A stretch of 64,000 bases of DNA, taken from assembly GCA_023381515.1 (NCBI GenBank), contig JAMCQI010000049.1:1-64000 (forward strand), given 5' to 3'. The notes under the pieces were generated by a model. It had not been told where the DNA came from, searched no databases, and saw only the letters and a program-made list of their open reading frames with translations. Made by a program: the position numbers and the translations under genes. Numbering within the stretch: position 1 is the stretch's first letter; each line of letters opens with the position of its first letter. The stretch is from Chloroflexota bacterium (lineage in GTDB: Bacteria > Chloroflexota > Anaerolineae > UBA4142). Of this stretch, positions 35,426-43,576 are shown one piece after another.

Positions 35426-36562
35426 ATGGTGTCTAACGATCGAATTCTCCGGCAGCTGTTGCTGGCTGTAGGAGGAGGCTGCCTCCTCGGCTGTGTGCTC
35501 GCTTCGTGCGTGGTGAGTCTCTTTCTGATGCAACCCGCGATCCTTACCGCGCTCGCCAACCCGGTCGGAATCAGAACCCGAACCCCGACCATCACGTGGA
35601 CCCCGACGGAGACGCACACTCCTACAGCAACCGCAACAGCGACTCTAACTCCAACCTCCATCTTCCCAACTCGAGTGCGGACTGCCACGCCGGCGCCAAG
35701 CGTCACGGCGACGAGCAGCACCCCAAAGCCCAAACCGTCTGAGACTGCTCCCCCTACCTCCACACCGCGTCCCGTGGTTCAACATTTCCTCGTCGGGCGG
35801 CCGGTCGCGCCAAACGCCAAGATGACCTTTCCTGACCCCACTTACCTGTACGGTACAACAGAAAAAGGGGACCTTGACGTCCATCACGGCGAAGAATTCG
35901 AGAATCCAATCGGCACATCCCTCTACGCGGTTGCGGATGGGACCGTCGTGACGGCAGGGAGCGACATGCAGCGCATCTGCGGCAACGATGGGAAAGGCAT
36001 GTGCGGGCCCTATATCACGGCCGGTAAGGGCTTTTACGGGAATCTGGTCGTCATACGGCTCGCGCAAGACTATAATGGAGTGCCCGTGTTTGCCCTTTAC
36101 GGGCACATGAACAAGGTTTTTGTGACGGCGGGGACGGCAGTCAAGAAAGGCGATCTTATCGGCGAAATTGGCATGTCGGGCATTGCCCTGGGACCGCATG
36201 TGCATTTCGAGATCCGCTTGGGGGTGAACGATTACTCTCACACGCGCAATCCGATCTTGTGGATGACGCCGCTGCCGGGACACGGGTCGCTCGCGGGACG
36301 CTATACGGATACGGAAGGGAACCTGATTCGTGGAGCCTTGGTAGACATTTACCGTACAGATAACACTTTTCTGTTTGAGACCGAGACCTACGGCCGCGAC
36401 CGTTGGCCGGCCGTAAACTCGGACGATCAACTGAAGGAGAATTTCGCAATAGGCGATCTACCCGCCGGCGACTATGTCGTCCGCATCGCAGGGCAGCCGT
36501 TTGCCGTCCGCGTCTCGATTGAGCGGGGCAAGCTGTCCCTTGTAGAAATTGGGGGATCGTAA
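35426..36562 (+). CDS. M23/LytM-like peptidoglycan metallopeptidase homologue with altered metal site
   Basis: 378 aa. An N-terminal anchor (LLLAVGGGCLLGCVLASCVVSLFLM) and a Thr/Pro-rich linker lead to a LytM domain at about 145-285. The first metal motif reads HHGEEF where the family has HxGxD, so the Asp ligand is Glu. YGHMNKV and HVHFEI (the HxH motif) are intact. A further beta domain follows. It is extracytoplasmic; activity depends on whether Glu can replace Asp. The stop overlaps the gltX start (TAATG), coupling an envelope protein to a tRNA synthetase. Confidence 0.85.
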   Translation: MVSNDRILRQLLLAVGGGCLLGCVLASCVVSLFLMQPAILTALANPVGIRTRTPTITWTPTETHTPTATATATLTPTSIFPTRVRTATPAPSVTATSSTPKPKPSETAPPTSTPRPVVQHFLVGRPVAPNAKMTFPDPTYLYGTTEKGDLDVHHGEEFENPIGTSLYAVADGTVVTAGSDMQRICGNDGKGMCGPYITAGKGFYGNLVVIRLAQDYNGVPVFALYGHMNKVFVTAGTAVKKGDLIGEIGMSGIALGPHVHFEIRLGVNDYSHTRNPILWMTPLPGHGSLAGRYTDTEGNLIRGALVDIYRTDNTFLFETETYGRDRWPAVNSDDQLKENFAIGDLPAGDYVVRIAGQPFAVRVSIERGKLSLVEIGGS

Positions 36563-38016
36563 TGTCGGAAGTACGGGTTCGCTTTGCGCCGAGCCCAACA
36601 GGCGCACCGCATGTTGGCAATATCCGCACGGCGCTCTTTGACTATTTATGGGCACGCCATACAGGCGGGAAATACATCCTGCGAATTGAGGATACGGACC
36701 AAGCCCGTGAGGTGGAGAATGGCCTGGACCTCATCTTGGGGTCCCTTCGCTACTTGGGCCTGAACTGGGATGAGGGGCCCGACATTGGCGGTCCCTACGG
36801 TCCTTATCGTCAGTCCGACCGCTTGCAGCTCTATTCCCAGTACACCCAGGAGTTGATTGACAAGGGCGCGGCCTATTATTGCTACTGCACTCCCGAACGG
36901 CTCGAGGAGATGCGCAAGGAGCAATTGGCCCGCGGGGAGTCTACCCGCTACGATCGCCGCTGTCGCTTTCTGACCCCCGCCGAGCGCGCAGCGCGTGAGC
37001 GCGAGGGTTTGCCGCGGGTTGTACGTCTCGCCGTTCCACTCGATGGCGAGACGACCTTACACGATTTCATCCACGGCAATCTGACCATTGCTAACAGAGA
37101 CGTAGACGACCAGGTACTCTTGAAATCGGACGGTTTCCCCACCTACCACCTTGCCGTCGTCGTGGACGATCACCTGATGAAAATCTCGCACGTGTTGCGC
37201 GGGGACGATTGGATTCCGTCATTCCCGAAACACGTTCTCCTCTACCAAGCCTTTGGATGGGAGATCCCGCCGCACGGTCACGTCCCCAATGTGTTGGGTC
37301 CCGACAAGAAGAAACTCAGCAAGCGGCATGGCGCCACGAGCGTCATACAGTTCCGCGATGAGGGGTACCTGTCAGAAGCGATGCTGAATTTCCTCGCGCT
37401 GCTCGGTTGGGCCTACGACGACAAGACCGAGCTCTTTACTCGCGAGCAGCTGATCGAGCTGTTTACCCTCGACAAGATCGGGCGGGCGCCTGCGGTTTTC
37501 GACCGCAACAAGCTCGACTGGATGAACGGAGTCTACATCCGCGAACTCTCCGACGCTCAACTCGCCGAGCGTCTCTTGCCCTTTATGATGGGCGCGGGAC
37601 TGGTCACCGACCTCGGAACGGTACAACGGATGGTGCCACTCTTCCGCGAGCGGCTGAAGAAGCTGAGTGACATCGTCAGCTTGGCCGATTTCTTGTTGGT
37701 TCAAGATCTCGAGTATGACCCACATCTGCTTGTCGGCCCGAAGATGGACAAGGCGACGACACTCACGGCTCTCCGGACCGCCCAAGAGGTACTGGAATCT
37801 TTTTCCTCCTTCGAGGATGAGACGAGAATCGAAGCAGAGCTGCGAACCGCTTCCGATCGCCTCAGCCTAAAATATGCCCAGTTCTTTGGTGCGCTCCGTG
37901 TCGCCGTCACAGGGCGGACGGTGTCACCGCCTCTCATCGGCAGCATAAGGCTTCTCGGGCGGGAGAAGACACTTTGGCGAATCGACGGGGCAATTCATGC
38001 TCTGGAAACCAGTTGA
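36562..38016 (+). CDS. gltX: Glutamyl-tRNA synthetase
   Basis: 484 aa. The class I signatures are present: FAPSPTGAPHVGNIRTALF (HIGH motif as HVGN) at residues about 7-24 and KKLSKRHG (KMSKS) near residue 250. A segment with several Cys near residue 110 (YYCYCTPE) is partly reminiscent of the zinc-binding loop of bacterial GluRS. The enzyme charges tRNA-Glu with glutamate in the cytoplasm. Length is normal (about 470-490). It is translationally coupled to the M23-like gene by a 1-base overlap. Confidence 0.97.
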   Translation: MSEVRVRFAPSPTGAPHVGNIRTALFDYLWARHTGGKYILRIEDTDQAREVENGLDLILGSLRYLGLNWDEGPDIGGPYGPYRQSDRLQLYSQYTQELIDKGAAYYCYCTPERLEEMRKEQLARGESTRYDRRCRFLTPAERAAREREGLPRVVRLAVPLDGETTLHDFIHGNLTIANRDVDDQVLLKSDGFPTYHLAVVVDDHLMKISHVLRGDDWIPSFPKHVLLYQAFGWEIPPHGHVPNVLGPDKKKLSKRHGATSVIQFRDEGYLSEAMLNFLALLGWAYDDKTELFTREQLIELFTLDKIGRAPAVFDRNKLDWMNGVYIRELSDAQLAERLLPFMMGAGLVTDLGTVQRMVPLFRERLKKLSDIVSLADFLLVQDLEYDPHLLVGPKMDKATTLTALRTAQEVLESFSSFEDETRIEAELRTASDRLSLKYAQFFGALRVAVTGRTVSPPLIGSIRLLGREKTLWRIDGAIHALETS

Positions 38017-38199
38017 CCTAGAATTCAAACCAGGTTTCTGACCCAGCTCTATATTAACGGACTCTAATCTGTTTTTAATGTTCTTTTTACCCTCGCACGT
38101 TACTGTAAGGCTTTGGCGTCGCTGGCGTTCGCGGGCTACAGGCGGTACCGGCGAGAGTGCAATCTCTGCAGTTATGGAATCTGAGAGCAAGAGGTGATT

Positions 38200-39171
38200 A
38201 TGGCGGTGGAGCAAGCACAAGAACCCGAAAAGACGATTGAGGTACAGAATCTCTCCAAGATTTACGGCAACTTTGAGGCGTTACGGGACGTCTCCTTTGA
38301 AGTCAAAAAGGGAGAAATCCTGGGCTTTCTTGGACCGAACGGCGCAGGCAAGACGACGACGATGCGCATCCTGACCGGCTTTATGCCCCCTTCGAGTGGG
38401 ACCGCGCGCGTAGCCGGCTATGACATATTTTCCGAGTCTCTCAAAGCGCGCAAGCGCATTGGCTACCTTCCCGAGAGCGTGCCTCTCTACACGGAGATGA
38501 CGGTATATGATTACCTCGATTTTGCCGCCCGCCTCCGCGACGTCCCCCACCGGGATACTGCGATCGAGCGCGCTATGGAGATGACGAATTTAGGGGAGCG
38601 GGCAGACACGCTGATCGGAAAGCTGTCCAAGGGCTTTAGGCAGCGCGTCGGCATCGCCCAGGCGCTCGTGCACGAACCCGAAGTCCTGATTATGGACGAG
38701 CCGACCATCGGACTGGACCCTAAGCAAATCATCGAGGTCAGGAACCTGATCAAATCCTTGGGCGGCGAACACACGGTCATCCTCAGCACGCACATTCTCC
38801 CCGAAGTGAGCCAGACCTGTACACGTGTCTTGATCATCAACGACGGCAAGATCGTCGCCGAGGATACGCCGGCCCGCTTGACCGCACGCGTGCGCGGAGC
38901 TGAACACATCTTTCTTCAGGTTGCCAAACCCGCCCCAGAGATTCCGAGTGCCCTGGAAAAAGTCCAGGGCGTGCTCGGCGTGCAGGCGAAAGATTCGGCC
39001 ACTGGAACTTACGAAATCGAAACGACGCTGGGGACCGATCGCCGCGCCGACATCGCCACCATGGCAGTGCAAAAGGGCTGGGGCCTGCTCGAATTGAGAC
39101 CCGTGGGCATGAGCCTGGAGGAGGTCTTCCTCAAGCTGACCACCGAGGAGAGCGAGCAAGTGGGCCAATGA
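38200..39171 (+). CDS. ABC transporter ATP-binding protein (gliding-type, GldA-like)
   Basis: 323 aa. ATG 38200 is chosen because GAGG lies five bases upstream; a GTG at 38194 is in frame. Motifs: Walker A GPNGAGKTTTM, Q-loop and signature LSKGFRQRVGIAQAL, Walker B LIMDEPTIGLD and switch His in STHILPEV. The C-terminal 80 residues are the extension common in ABC-2/GldA ATPases. It forms an operon with an ABC-2 permease, a GldG-like protein and a DUF4340 protein, the usual set for an exporter or gliding-associated ABC system. Confidence 0.93.
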   Translation: MAVEQAQEPEKTIEVQNLSKIYGNFEALRDVSFEVKKGEILGFLGPNGAGKTTTMRILTGFMPPSSGTARVAGYDIFSESLKARKRIGYLPESVPLYTEMTVYDYLDFAARLRDVPHRDTAIERAMEMTNLGERADTLIGKLSKGFRQRVGIAQALVHEPEVLIMDEPTIGLDPKQIIEVRNLIKSLGGEHTVILSTHILPEVSQTCTRVLIINDGKIVAEDTPARLTARVRGAEHIFLQVAKPAPEIPSALEKVQGVLGVQAKDSATGTYEIETTLGTDRRADIATMAVQKGWGLLELRPVGMSLEEVFLKLTTEESEQVGQ

Positions 39172-39243
39172 CAAATGGGGAATGTTCAGTTATCGGTCGA
39201 AATTTAGCTCATTAGATAATTGGCTCATTGACATGGAGTGATT

Positions 39244-39960
39244 ATGAAAAACGTTTGGACCATAACTTCACGTGAACTGCAATCGTACTTTGTCTCCCCC
39301 ATTGCCTACGTGATCAGTGCCTTGTTCCTGGTCGCGATGGGTTATCTGTTCTCATTGATCCTGATCAATTCGCAGGATGCCTCCATGCAAAGTACGTTCA
39401 GCAACATGATGTTCTTGCTTCTATTGCTCGCCCCGGCCCTGACCATGAAGCTCCTCGCCGATGAACAGCGCATGGGCACGATCGAGCTCTTGCTCACCTC
39501 GCCCGTCAACGACTGGCAGGTCGTCCTCGGGAAATTCCTCGGCAGTCTGATTCTGTTTGCCGTGATGCTGGTAGGCCCTACCCTCTACTATGTCTTGATC
39601 CTCAAGGTTTTCGGCTCTCCGGACTATGGCCCGATTCTCACCGGGTATCTGGGGCTCTTGCTTCTTGGCGGCAGTTTTCTCGCGGTCGGCGTTTTCACCT
39701 CGGCTCTCACCCAAAACCAGGTGATTGCTTATTTCGCCGGGCTGGTAATCCTGATTCTACTGTGGATTGCCGACGCCGCCGGCGGGGTTGCCGGCACTGG
39801 TTCAATCGGGAACATGGTCTCTTATCTTGCCATCACCCAGCACTATAACAATTTCTTCCGCGGCGTCATCGACACAACGGATGTCGTGTACGCGCTGAGC
39901 GTGATTGCCGTGGCGCTGTTTCTGGCGACTCAGGTTCTGCAGACGAGGAGGTGGCGATAA
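39244..39960 (+). CDS. ABC-2 type permease (GldF-like)
   Basis: 238 aa from ATG 39244, preceded by GGAG five bases away, in the same GGAG/GAGG-TGATTATG arrangement as the ATPase gene. Six hydrophobic helices are visible, with the ABC-2 segment AQTMKLLADEQRMGTIELLLTSP-like stretch (LTMKLLADEQRMGT) after helix 2, which contacts the ATPase. It is the membrane channel of the system. The TAA stop overlaps the next ATG (TAATG). Confidence 0.92.
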   Translation: MKNVWTITSRELQSYFVSPIAYVISALFLVAMGYLFSLILINSQDASMQSTFSNMMFLLLLLAPALTMKLLADEQRMGTIELLLTSPVNDWQVVLGKFLGSLILFAVMLVGPTLYYVLILKVFGSPDYGPILTGYLGLLLLGGSFLAVGVFTSALTQNQVIAYFAGLVILILLWIADAAGGVAGTGSIGNMVSYLAITQHYNNFFRGVIDTTDVVYALSVIAVALFLATQVLQTRRWR

Positions 39961-41528
39961 TGCGCGAACGATTACAAGCGTGGGCGACCTATTTTGCGGC
40001 CGTTGGCATGGCCCTGTGGGCCGCCGCCGGTATCTTGTTCCTCCTGGGTAATCAACCCAGGGAGCGGCTGATCGCGCTCCTCGCCGTGGGCGTGATCTTG
40101 TTCGCCATCTATATCTTTGCGCGGCCCAGCGAGGTTCGTGCGGCGGTCACCAGCCGCGGAGCGCGCTACGGTTCTAACGCGTTGGTCATGAGCATCGCGT
40201 TCGTTGGCATCATTGCCCTCTTGAACTTTATGGGGAGCCGCTATCATGCGACCGAGGACTTGACGGCCAACAAGACGAATACTCTGTCGCCGCTCACGGT
40301 CCAGGTCCTCAAGAACTTGAAGGAGCCGGTCCAGGCCCTTGCTTTCTTCACAAACAGCGGATCAAACAACCGCCAAGCCGTCGAGAACACTCTGAGAGAG
40401 TATGCGGCCCAAACGGACAAATTCACTTACCGCTTTATCGATCCCGAGGCCGAGCCGCAGGTCGCGAATGATTACAAAGTGCAATTTGACGGCACCATCG
40501 TAATGGTGCGCGGAACCCGGCGGCAGAATGTCACGGCCACGGATGAGCAAAGTCTGACGAATGCGATCGTCCAAGTCTCGCAGGACACCCAGCCGACAAT
40601 CTATTTTACGACCGGCCATGGAGAGCACAGCCCGGACGACTCGGGGCAGAACGGATACAGCGCCTTCAAGAGCGCATTGGAGCAGGAAAACTACAAGGTC
40701 GCTACCCTGAATCTCGCAACCATCACGACCACCCTCCCGTCGGACATTTCGGCGCTTGTCATTGCCGGGCCGCGTCAGGCTTTTGACCCCAGCGAAGTCA
40801 AGCTCGTTCAGGACTATCTCAATACCAAGAATGGCCGCGTCTTGGTGATGCTGGATCCCCAGACGAATACAGGTCTAGACGATATGCTGAAAACGTGGGG
40901 GGTCATCGTCCAAAACGACGTCGTGTTCGATCCCAAGCTTGGCCTCAGCGGGCAGCCGCAAGTCCCGGTCTTTGTCAATTATGGAAGCCACACAATTACG
41001 CAGGACCTCACCGGAATCGCCAGTTTCTTCCCCGGGGCGCGTTCGCTCGCGGAGACAAGCCCGGCACCGACAAACAAGACGATCACCGCGCTCTTGACGA
41101 CCAGCGATGCCAGTTGGGGTGAAACGGACTTTGCTTCAATCCAAAACCAGACCGCCCAGTACAATCAGGGCACCGATATCAAGGGCCCGTTGAATATCGC
41201 CTATGCGGTCGAGACCACCGCGTCGAACAAACCTGCCCGCCTTGTGGTAGTCGGCAATTCGTCGTTCATCAGTAACGGAGTCGTCAACACCCGTCTGTCC
41301 GCGGCGGGAGGCCAGCCGGTGAATACGGGGAATGGGCAATTCATGTTCAATTCGCTGAACTGGCTCGCCGGGCAGGAGAACCTGATCGCGATCCCGGCCA
41401 AGTCGCCGGATCAACACCCGATCTTTTTGACAGGCGAGCAGACCTCGTTTGTGTTCTGGTCCACCTTCTTGATGATTCCAGGCGCCATCCTTGTGCTCGG
41501 AGGGCTAGTCTGGTGGAGGAGGCGTTAA
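39960..41528 (+). CDS. GldG-like ABC-associated protein
   Basis: 522 aa; ATG 39960 has GAGGAGG eight bases upstream. Two N-terminal TM helices are followed by a large extracytoplasmic domain with SRYHATEDLTANKTNTLSPLT, the VYFTTGHGEHSPDD-type segment (IYFTTGHGEH) and SALVIAGPRQAFDPSEV. It ends with a C-terminal TM helix (FWSTFLMIPGAILVLGGLVWW) and RRR. This is the arrangement of GldG/IFT52-like proteins that accompany ABC-2 transporters. It probably works with the permease; the cargo is unknown. Confidence 0.9.
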   Translation: MRERLQAWATYFAAVGMALWAAAGILFLLGNQPRERLIALLAVGVILFAIYIFARPSEVRAAVTSRGARYGSNALVMSIAFVGIIALLNFMGSRYHATEDLTANKTNTLSPLTVQVLKNLKEPVQALAFFTNSGSNNRQAVENTLREYAAQTDKFTYRFIDPEAEPQVANDYKVQFDGTIVMVRGTRRQNVTATDEQSLTNAIVQVSQDTQPTIYFTTGHGEHSPDDSGQNGYSAFKSALEQENYKVATLNLATITTTLPSDISALVIAGPRQAFDPSEVKLVQDYLNTKNGRVLVMLDPQTNTGLDDMLKTWGVIVQNDVVFDPKLGLSGQPQVPVFVNYGSHTITQDLTGIASFFPGARSLAETSPAPTNKTITALLTTSDASWGETDFASIQNQTAQYNQGTDIKGPLNIAYAVETTASNKPARLVVVGNSSFISNGVVNTRLSAAGGQPVNTGNGQFMFNSLNWLAGQENLIAIPAKSPDQHPIFLTGEQTSFVFWSTFLMIPGAILVLGGLVWWRRR

Positions 41529-41529
41529 C

Positions 41530-42228
41530 TTGAACCCGCGCGTAACCCTGATCCTTGTGGCGGTCTTTGCAGTTCTCTTGGGGTACGTGTTCTTTGTCGA
41601 ACAGAACAAGACGCCGGAACAGCTGGGGACTCCCGCGCCGACCACGGCACCGGAGATATTCCAGTTTAATACGAGCAATGTCAAGAGCCTGCAAGTACGC
41701 GATCTCCGCTCCACGCGTGAAGTCGTTCTCACGCGCACGGACAAGGGCTGGCAGGTGGACAAGCCCATCCAAAAAGCGGCCGACAGTGCCACGGTGGACA
41801 ATGTCGTCGGCCAGCTGGTCACATTAAAAGCCACTCGGGTCTTTACGAACGTAACCGACGTTGCCCCTTTTGGATTCGTGACGGCGACCGTTGAAGCCCG
41901 GATAACAATGAGCAACACGACGACCTACGCGCTGACCATCGGCGCCAAGACGCCCGATTCGTCGGGCTATTACGCGGTCTACACGGGAGACAAGTCCAAG
42001 GTATTCATCATCAGCAGCGACGTAGTAGACCAAATGCTCGGCTGGCTCAACACGCCACCCTACGAGCCCACACCGACGCCAACATTCACACCTACCCCGC
42101 CCGTGACGGCAACTATCACGGGCACACTCACCGTCGAGACACCGGCCGCCGCAACGCCTGGTGCGGCCACGCCCAACATCGTGCCTACAGTTGCGCTGCC
42201 GACACCGGCGCCCAGTGCAACACCATAG
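41530..42228 (+). CDS. DUF4340 domain protein
   Basis: 232 aa from TTG 41530 (AGGAGG about ten bases upstream). An N-terminal anchor helix (LILVAVFAVLLGYVFFVE) precedes a beta-rich DUF4340 domain, with LRSTREVVLTRTDKGWQVDKP and a segment ending SGYYAVYTGDKSKVFII, and a long Thr/Pro/Ala C-terminal tail. DUF4340 genes usually follow GldG-type genes, as here. The function is thought to be extracytoplasmic support of the ABC system. Last gene of the four-gene operon; a terminator follows. Confidence 0.88.
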   Translation: MNPRVTLILVAVFAVLLGYVFFVEQNKTPEQLGTPAPTTAPEIFQFNTSNVKSLQVRDLRSTREVVLTRTDKGWQVDKPIQKAADSATVDNVVGQLVTLKATRVFTNVTDVAPFGFVTATVEARITMSNTTTYALTIGAKTPDSSGYYAVYTGDKSKVFIISSDVVDQMLGWLNTPPYEPTPTPTFTPTPPVTATITGTLTVETPAAATPGAATPNIVPTVALPTPAPSATP

Positions 42229-42236
42229 AGTCTAGC

Positions 42237-42275
42237 CAGCGGCGAGTGCCCAAAAAGTACCCGCCGCTGCATTTT
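42237..42275 (+). terminator. Terminator of the Gld-type ABC operon
   Basis: CAGCGGCG and CGCCGCTG form an 8-bp perfect stem over a 17-nt loop, followed by CATTTTC. The T-tract is short. Confidence 0.6.
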
Positions 42276-42300
42276 CAGAGACCGATGCAAGCAATTCGCG

Positions 42301-42329
42301 TTGACATTAGGGTGGAACCGTTGTAGAAT
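42301..42329 (+). promoter_or_regulatory. Consensus promoter for tRNA-Leu
   Basis: Perfect TTGACA (42301-42306), a 17-bp spacer and TAGAAT (42324-42329), with 17 bp to the tRNA 5' end. Confidence 0.85.
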
Positions 42330-42346
42330 CGCGCTCAACTGAATAT

Positions 42347-42430
42347 GGGGCGGTGGCGGAACGGCAGACGCGGCGGACTTAAAATCCGCTGAGGTAACCC
42401 CTCGTGAGGGTTCAAATCCCTCTCGCCCCA
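42347..42430 (+). tRNA. tRNA-Leu (anticodon TAA)
   Basis: 84 nt with acceptor GGGGCGG/TCGCCCC, D-arm with GGCGGAAC-GG, anticodon stem GGCGGA/TCCGCT with loop CTTAAAA (anticodon TAA), a long variable arm (GAGGTAACCCCTC) and a T-arm GAGGGTTCAAATCCCTC. Discriminator A. CCA is not encoded; TGA follows. The long variable arm is the class II hallmark of tRNA-Leu. It has its own near-consensus promoter and a terminator-like hairpin. Confidence 0.97.
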
Positions 42431-42460
42431 TGAATGCAAAGGTTGAACAAATGGTGGCAG

Positions 42461-42506
42461 GCACCTGCTCGCTAATGCTATGACGCGTTAACGGCAGGTG
42501 CTTTTG
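42461..42506 (+). terminator. Terminator after tRNA-Leu
   Basis: GCACCTGC and GCAGGTGC form an 8-bp perfect stem around a 25-nt loop, followed by TTTTGC. Confidence 0.65.
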
Positions 42507-42570
42507 CTTCACCCCATCTGTCTCATCGGCAGACACGACATGCAAGAGTACAAAGAGGAGGAGGATTTCA

Positions 42571-43053
42571 ATGTCGAGGATCGAGGCAAAACTGGAGGCG
42601 ATGGGTCTGACGCTGCCCGAGCAGACCGTCTCTCCGGGGATGAAGCTGCGCTTCAAGTGGGTGCGCGTGCACGGGAATCGCGCCTACGTCTCGGGACATG
42701 GCCCCTTAAACCCGGATGGCTCGGTGGCCGGCCCGTTGGGCAAGGTGGGACAAGAGGTGACGCCCGAGCAGGCGTACCAATCCGCGCGTTTGGTCGCGCT
42801 CGCCGTCCTCGGGAGTCTGAAACGAGAACTCGGCGATTTGGATCGTGTGACGGCGTGGCTGCGCGTTTTTGGAATGGTGAACGCTGCGCCCGGTTTTAAC
42901 CAGACCCCACCCGTGATCAACGGATTTTCGGATTTGATCATGGAGCTGTACGGAGACGAGGCGGGGACGCATGCTCGCTCGGCCGTCGGCGTCGCCGCGC
43001 TTCCTTTCAATATCCCCGTCGAAATCGAAGCGGAAGTGGAGATCAAGGGCTAG
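42571..43053 (+). CDS. RidA (YjgF/YER057c) family protein
   Basis: 160 aa behind GAGGAGGAGGATTTCA. VRVHGNRAYVSGHGPLNPDGS, the helix EQAYQSARLVALAVLGSLKRELGDLDRV, and the C-terminal SAVGVAALPFNIPVEIEAEVEI match the long RidA/YjgF branch. RidA proteins hydrolyse reactive enamine/imine intermediates made by PLP enzymes. This branch has the strand ending in PVEIEAE but lacks the usual Arg105 context (R in HARSAVGV is a candidate). Soluble trimer in the family. It overlaps the PPOX gene tail to tail by 11 bases. Confidence 0.9.
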   Translation: MSRIEAKLEAMGLTLPEQTVSPGMKLRFKWVRVHGNRAYVSGHGPLNPDGSVAGPLGKVGQEVTPEQAYQSARLVALAVLGSLKRELGDLDRVTAWLRVFGMVNAAPGFNQTPPVINGFSDLIMELYGDEAGTHARSAVGVAALPFNIPVEIEAEVEIKG

Positions 43054-43489
43054 AGCCGGGTGCCCGATCCGCGCCTCTCGCCGTCCAATGGACCAGGCGC
43101 GTCACTTTGATTTCTATGACCGGGTTGGGCTCGATGCTCATCGCGCGATACTGAGGGTACTTTGACCGGAGCAGCTCGATCGCCCGATCGTGTGCCTTGC
43201 CGCGCCGGAGGATGCGGGCGACGCCATCTGCTCGCACCCACACCAGCCTGGCCCAATTTTCGTCGTAAACGTCCACAAGCATTGACGCTAGTGGGTTTGC
43301 CTGGATATTGCGGACGCGTTGGAGCTTGAGCGGAGACGTGCGCTTGGGCTTGTCGTCCAGCGCAATATAAAAATGGCTGCCCTCATACGCGTAGACGACC
43401 GGGACGACATGCGGCCGGCCGTCTGGCGTCACCGTCGCGAGGTGAGCGACGCGCTGTTCTTTTAGCAAAGACTCTACGTCGGTAGCCAT
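43043..43489 (-). CDS. PPOX-class (pyridoxamine 5'-phosphate oxidase fold) flavin/F420-binding protein
   Basis: 148 aa from ATG 43489; a TTG at 43522 is an alternative with no better ribosome-binding site. The split-barrel motif EQRVAHLATVTPDGRPHVVPVVYAYE opens the protein. It continues with KRTSPLKLQRVRNIQANP and a C-terminal PVIEIKVTRLVHWTA, as in the PPOX family TIGR03668 annotated as F420-dependent. The substrate is unknown. It follows the dihydropyrimidinase gene on the same strand after an 87-bp gap and converges on ridA. Confidence 0.85.
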   Translation of the reverse strand: MATDVESLLKEQRVAHLATVTPDGRPHVVPVVYAYEGSHFYIALDDKPKRTSPLKLQRVRNIQANPLASMLVDVYDENWARLVWVRADGVARILRRGKAHDRAIELLRSKYPQYRAMSIEPNPVIEIKVTRLVHWTARGADRAPGSSP

Positions 43490-43576
43490 CTGAAGGTCTG
43501 GGTCTGTGTCCGGATCCCGCAAGGACTAGATCGTTCGAACCCATGGTACTCTTCGCCCAGTGGGGCGCCACGCCCT

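Noticed and set aside
38130..38170. GGCGGTACCGGCGAGAG before the ABC ATPase gene, a T-box-like string
   Set aside because: It lacks GGGTGG, no terminator or Stem I is recognisable, and the downstream genes are not amino-acid related.
42307..42323. GGTGGAACCG in the tRNA-Leu promoter spacer, resembling part of a T-box
   Set aside because: It lies between -35 and -10 elements and upstream of a tRNA gene, with no stem I, terminator or downstream amino-acid gene.
43515..43560. GGTTCGAAC on the minus strand upstream of the PPOX gene, like a tRNA T-loop
   Set aside because: No acceptor, D-arm or anticodon arm can be assembled around it.
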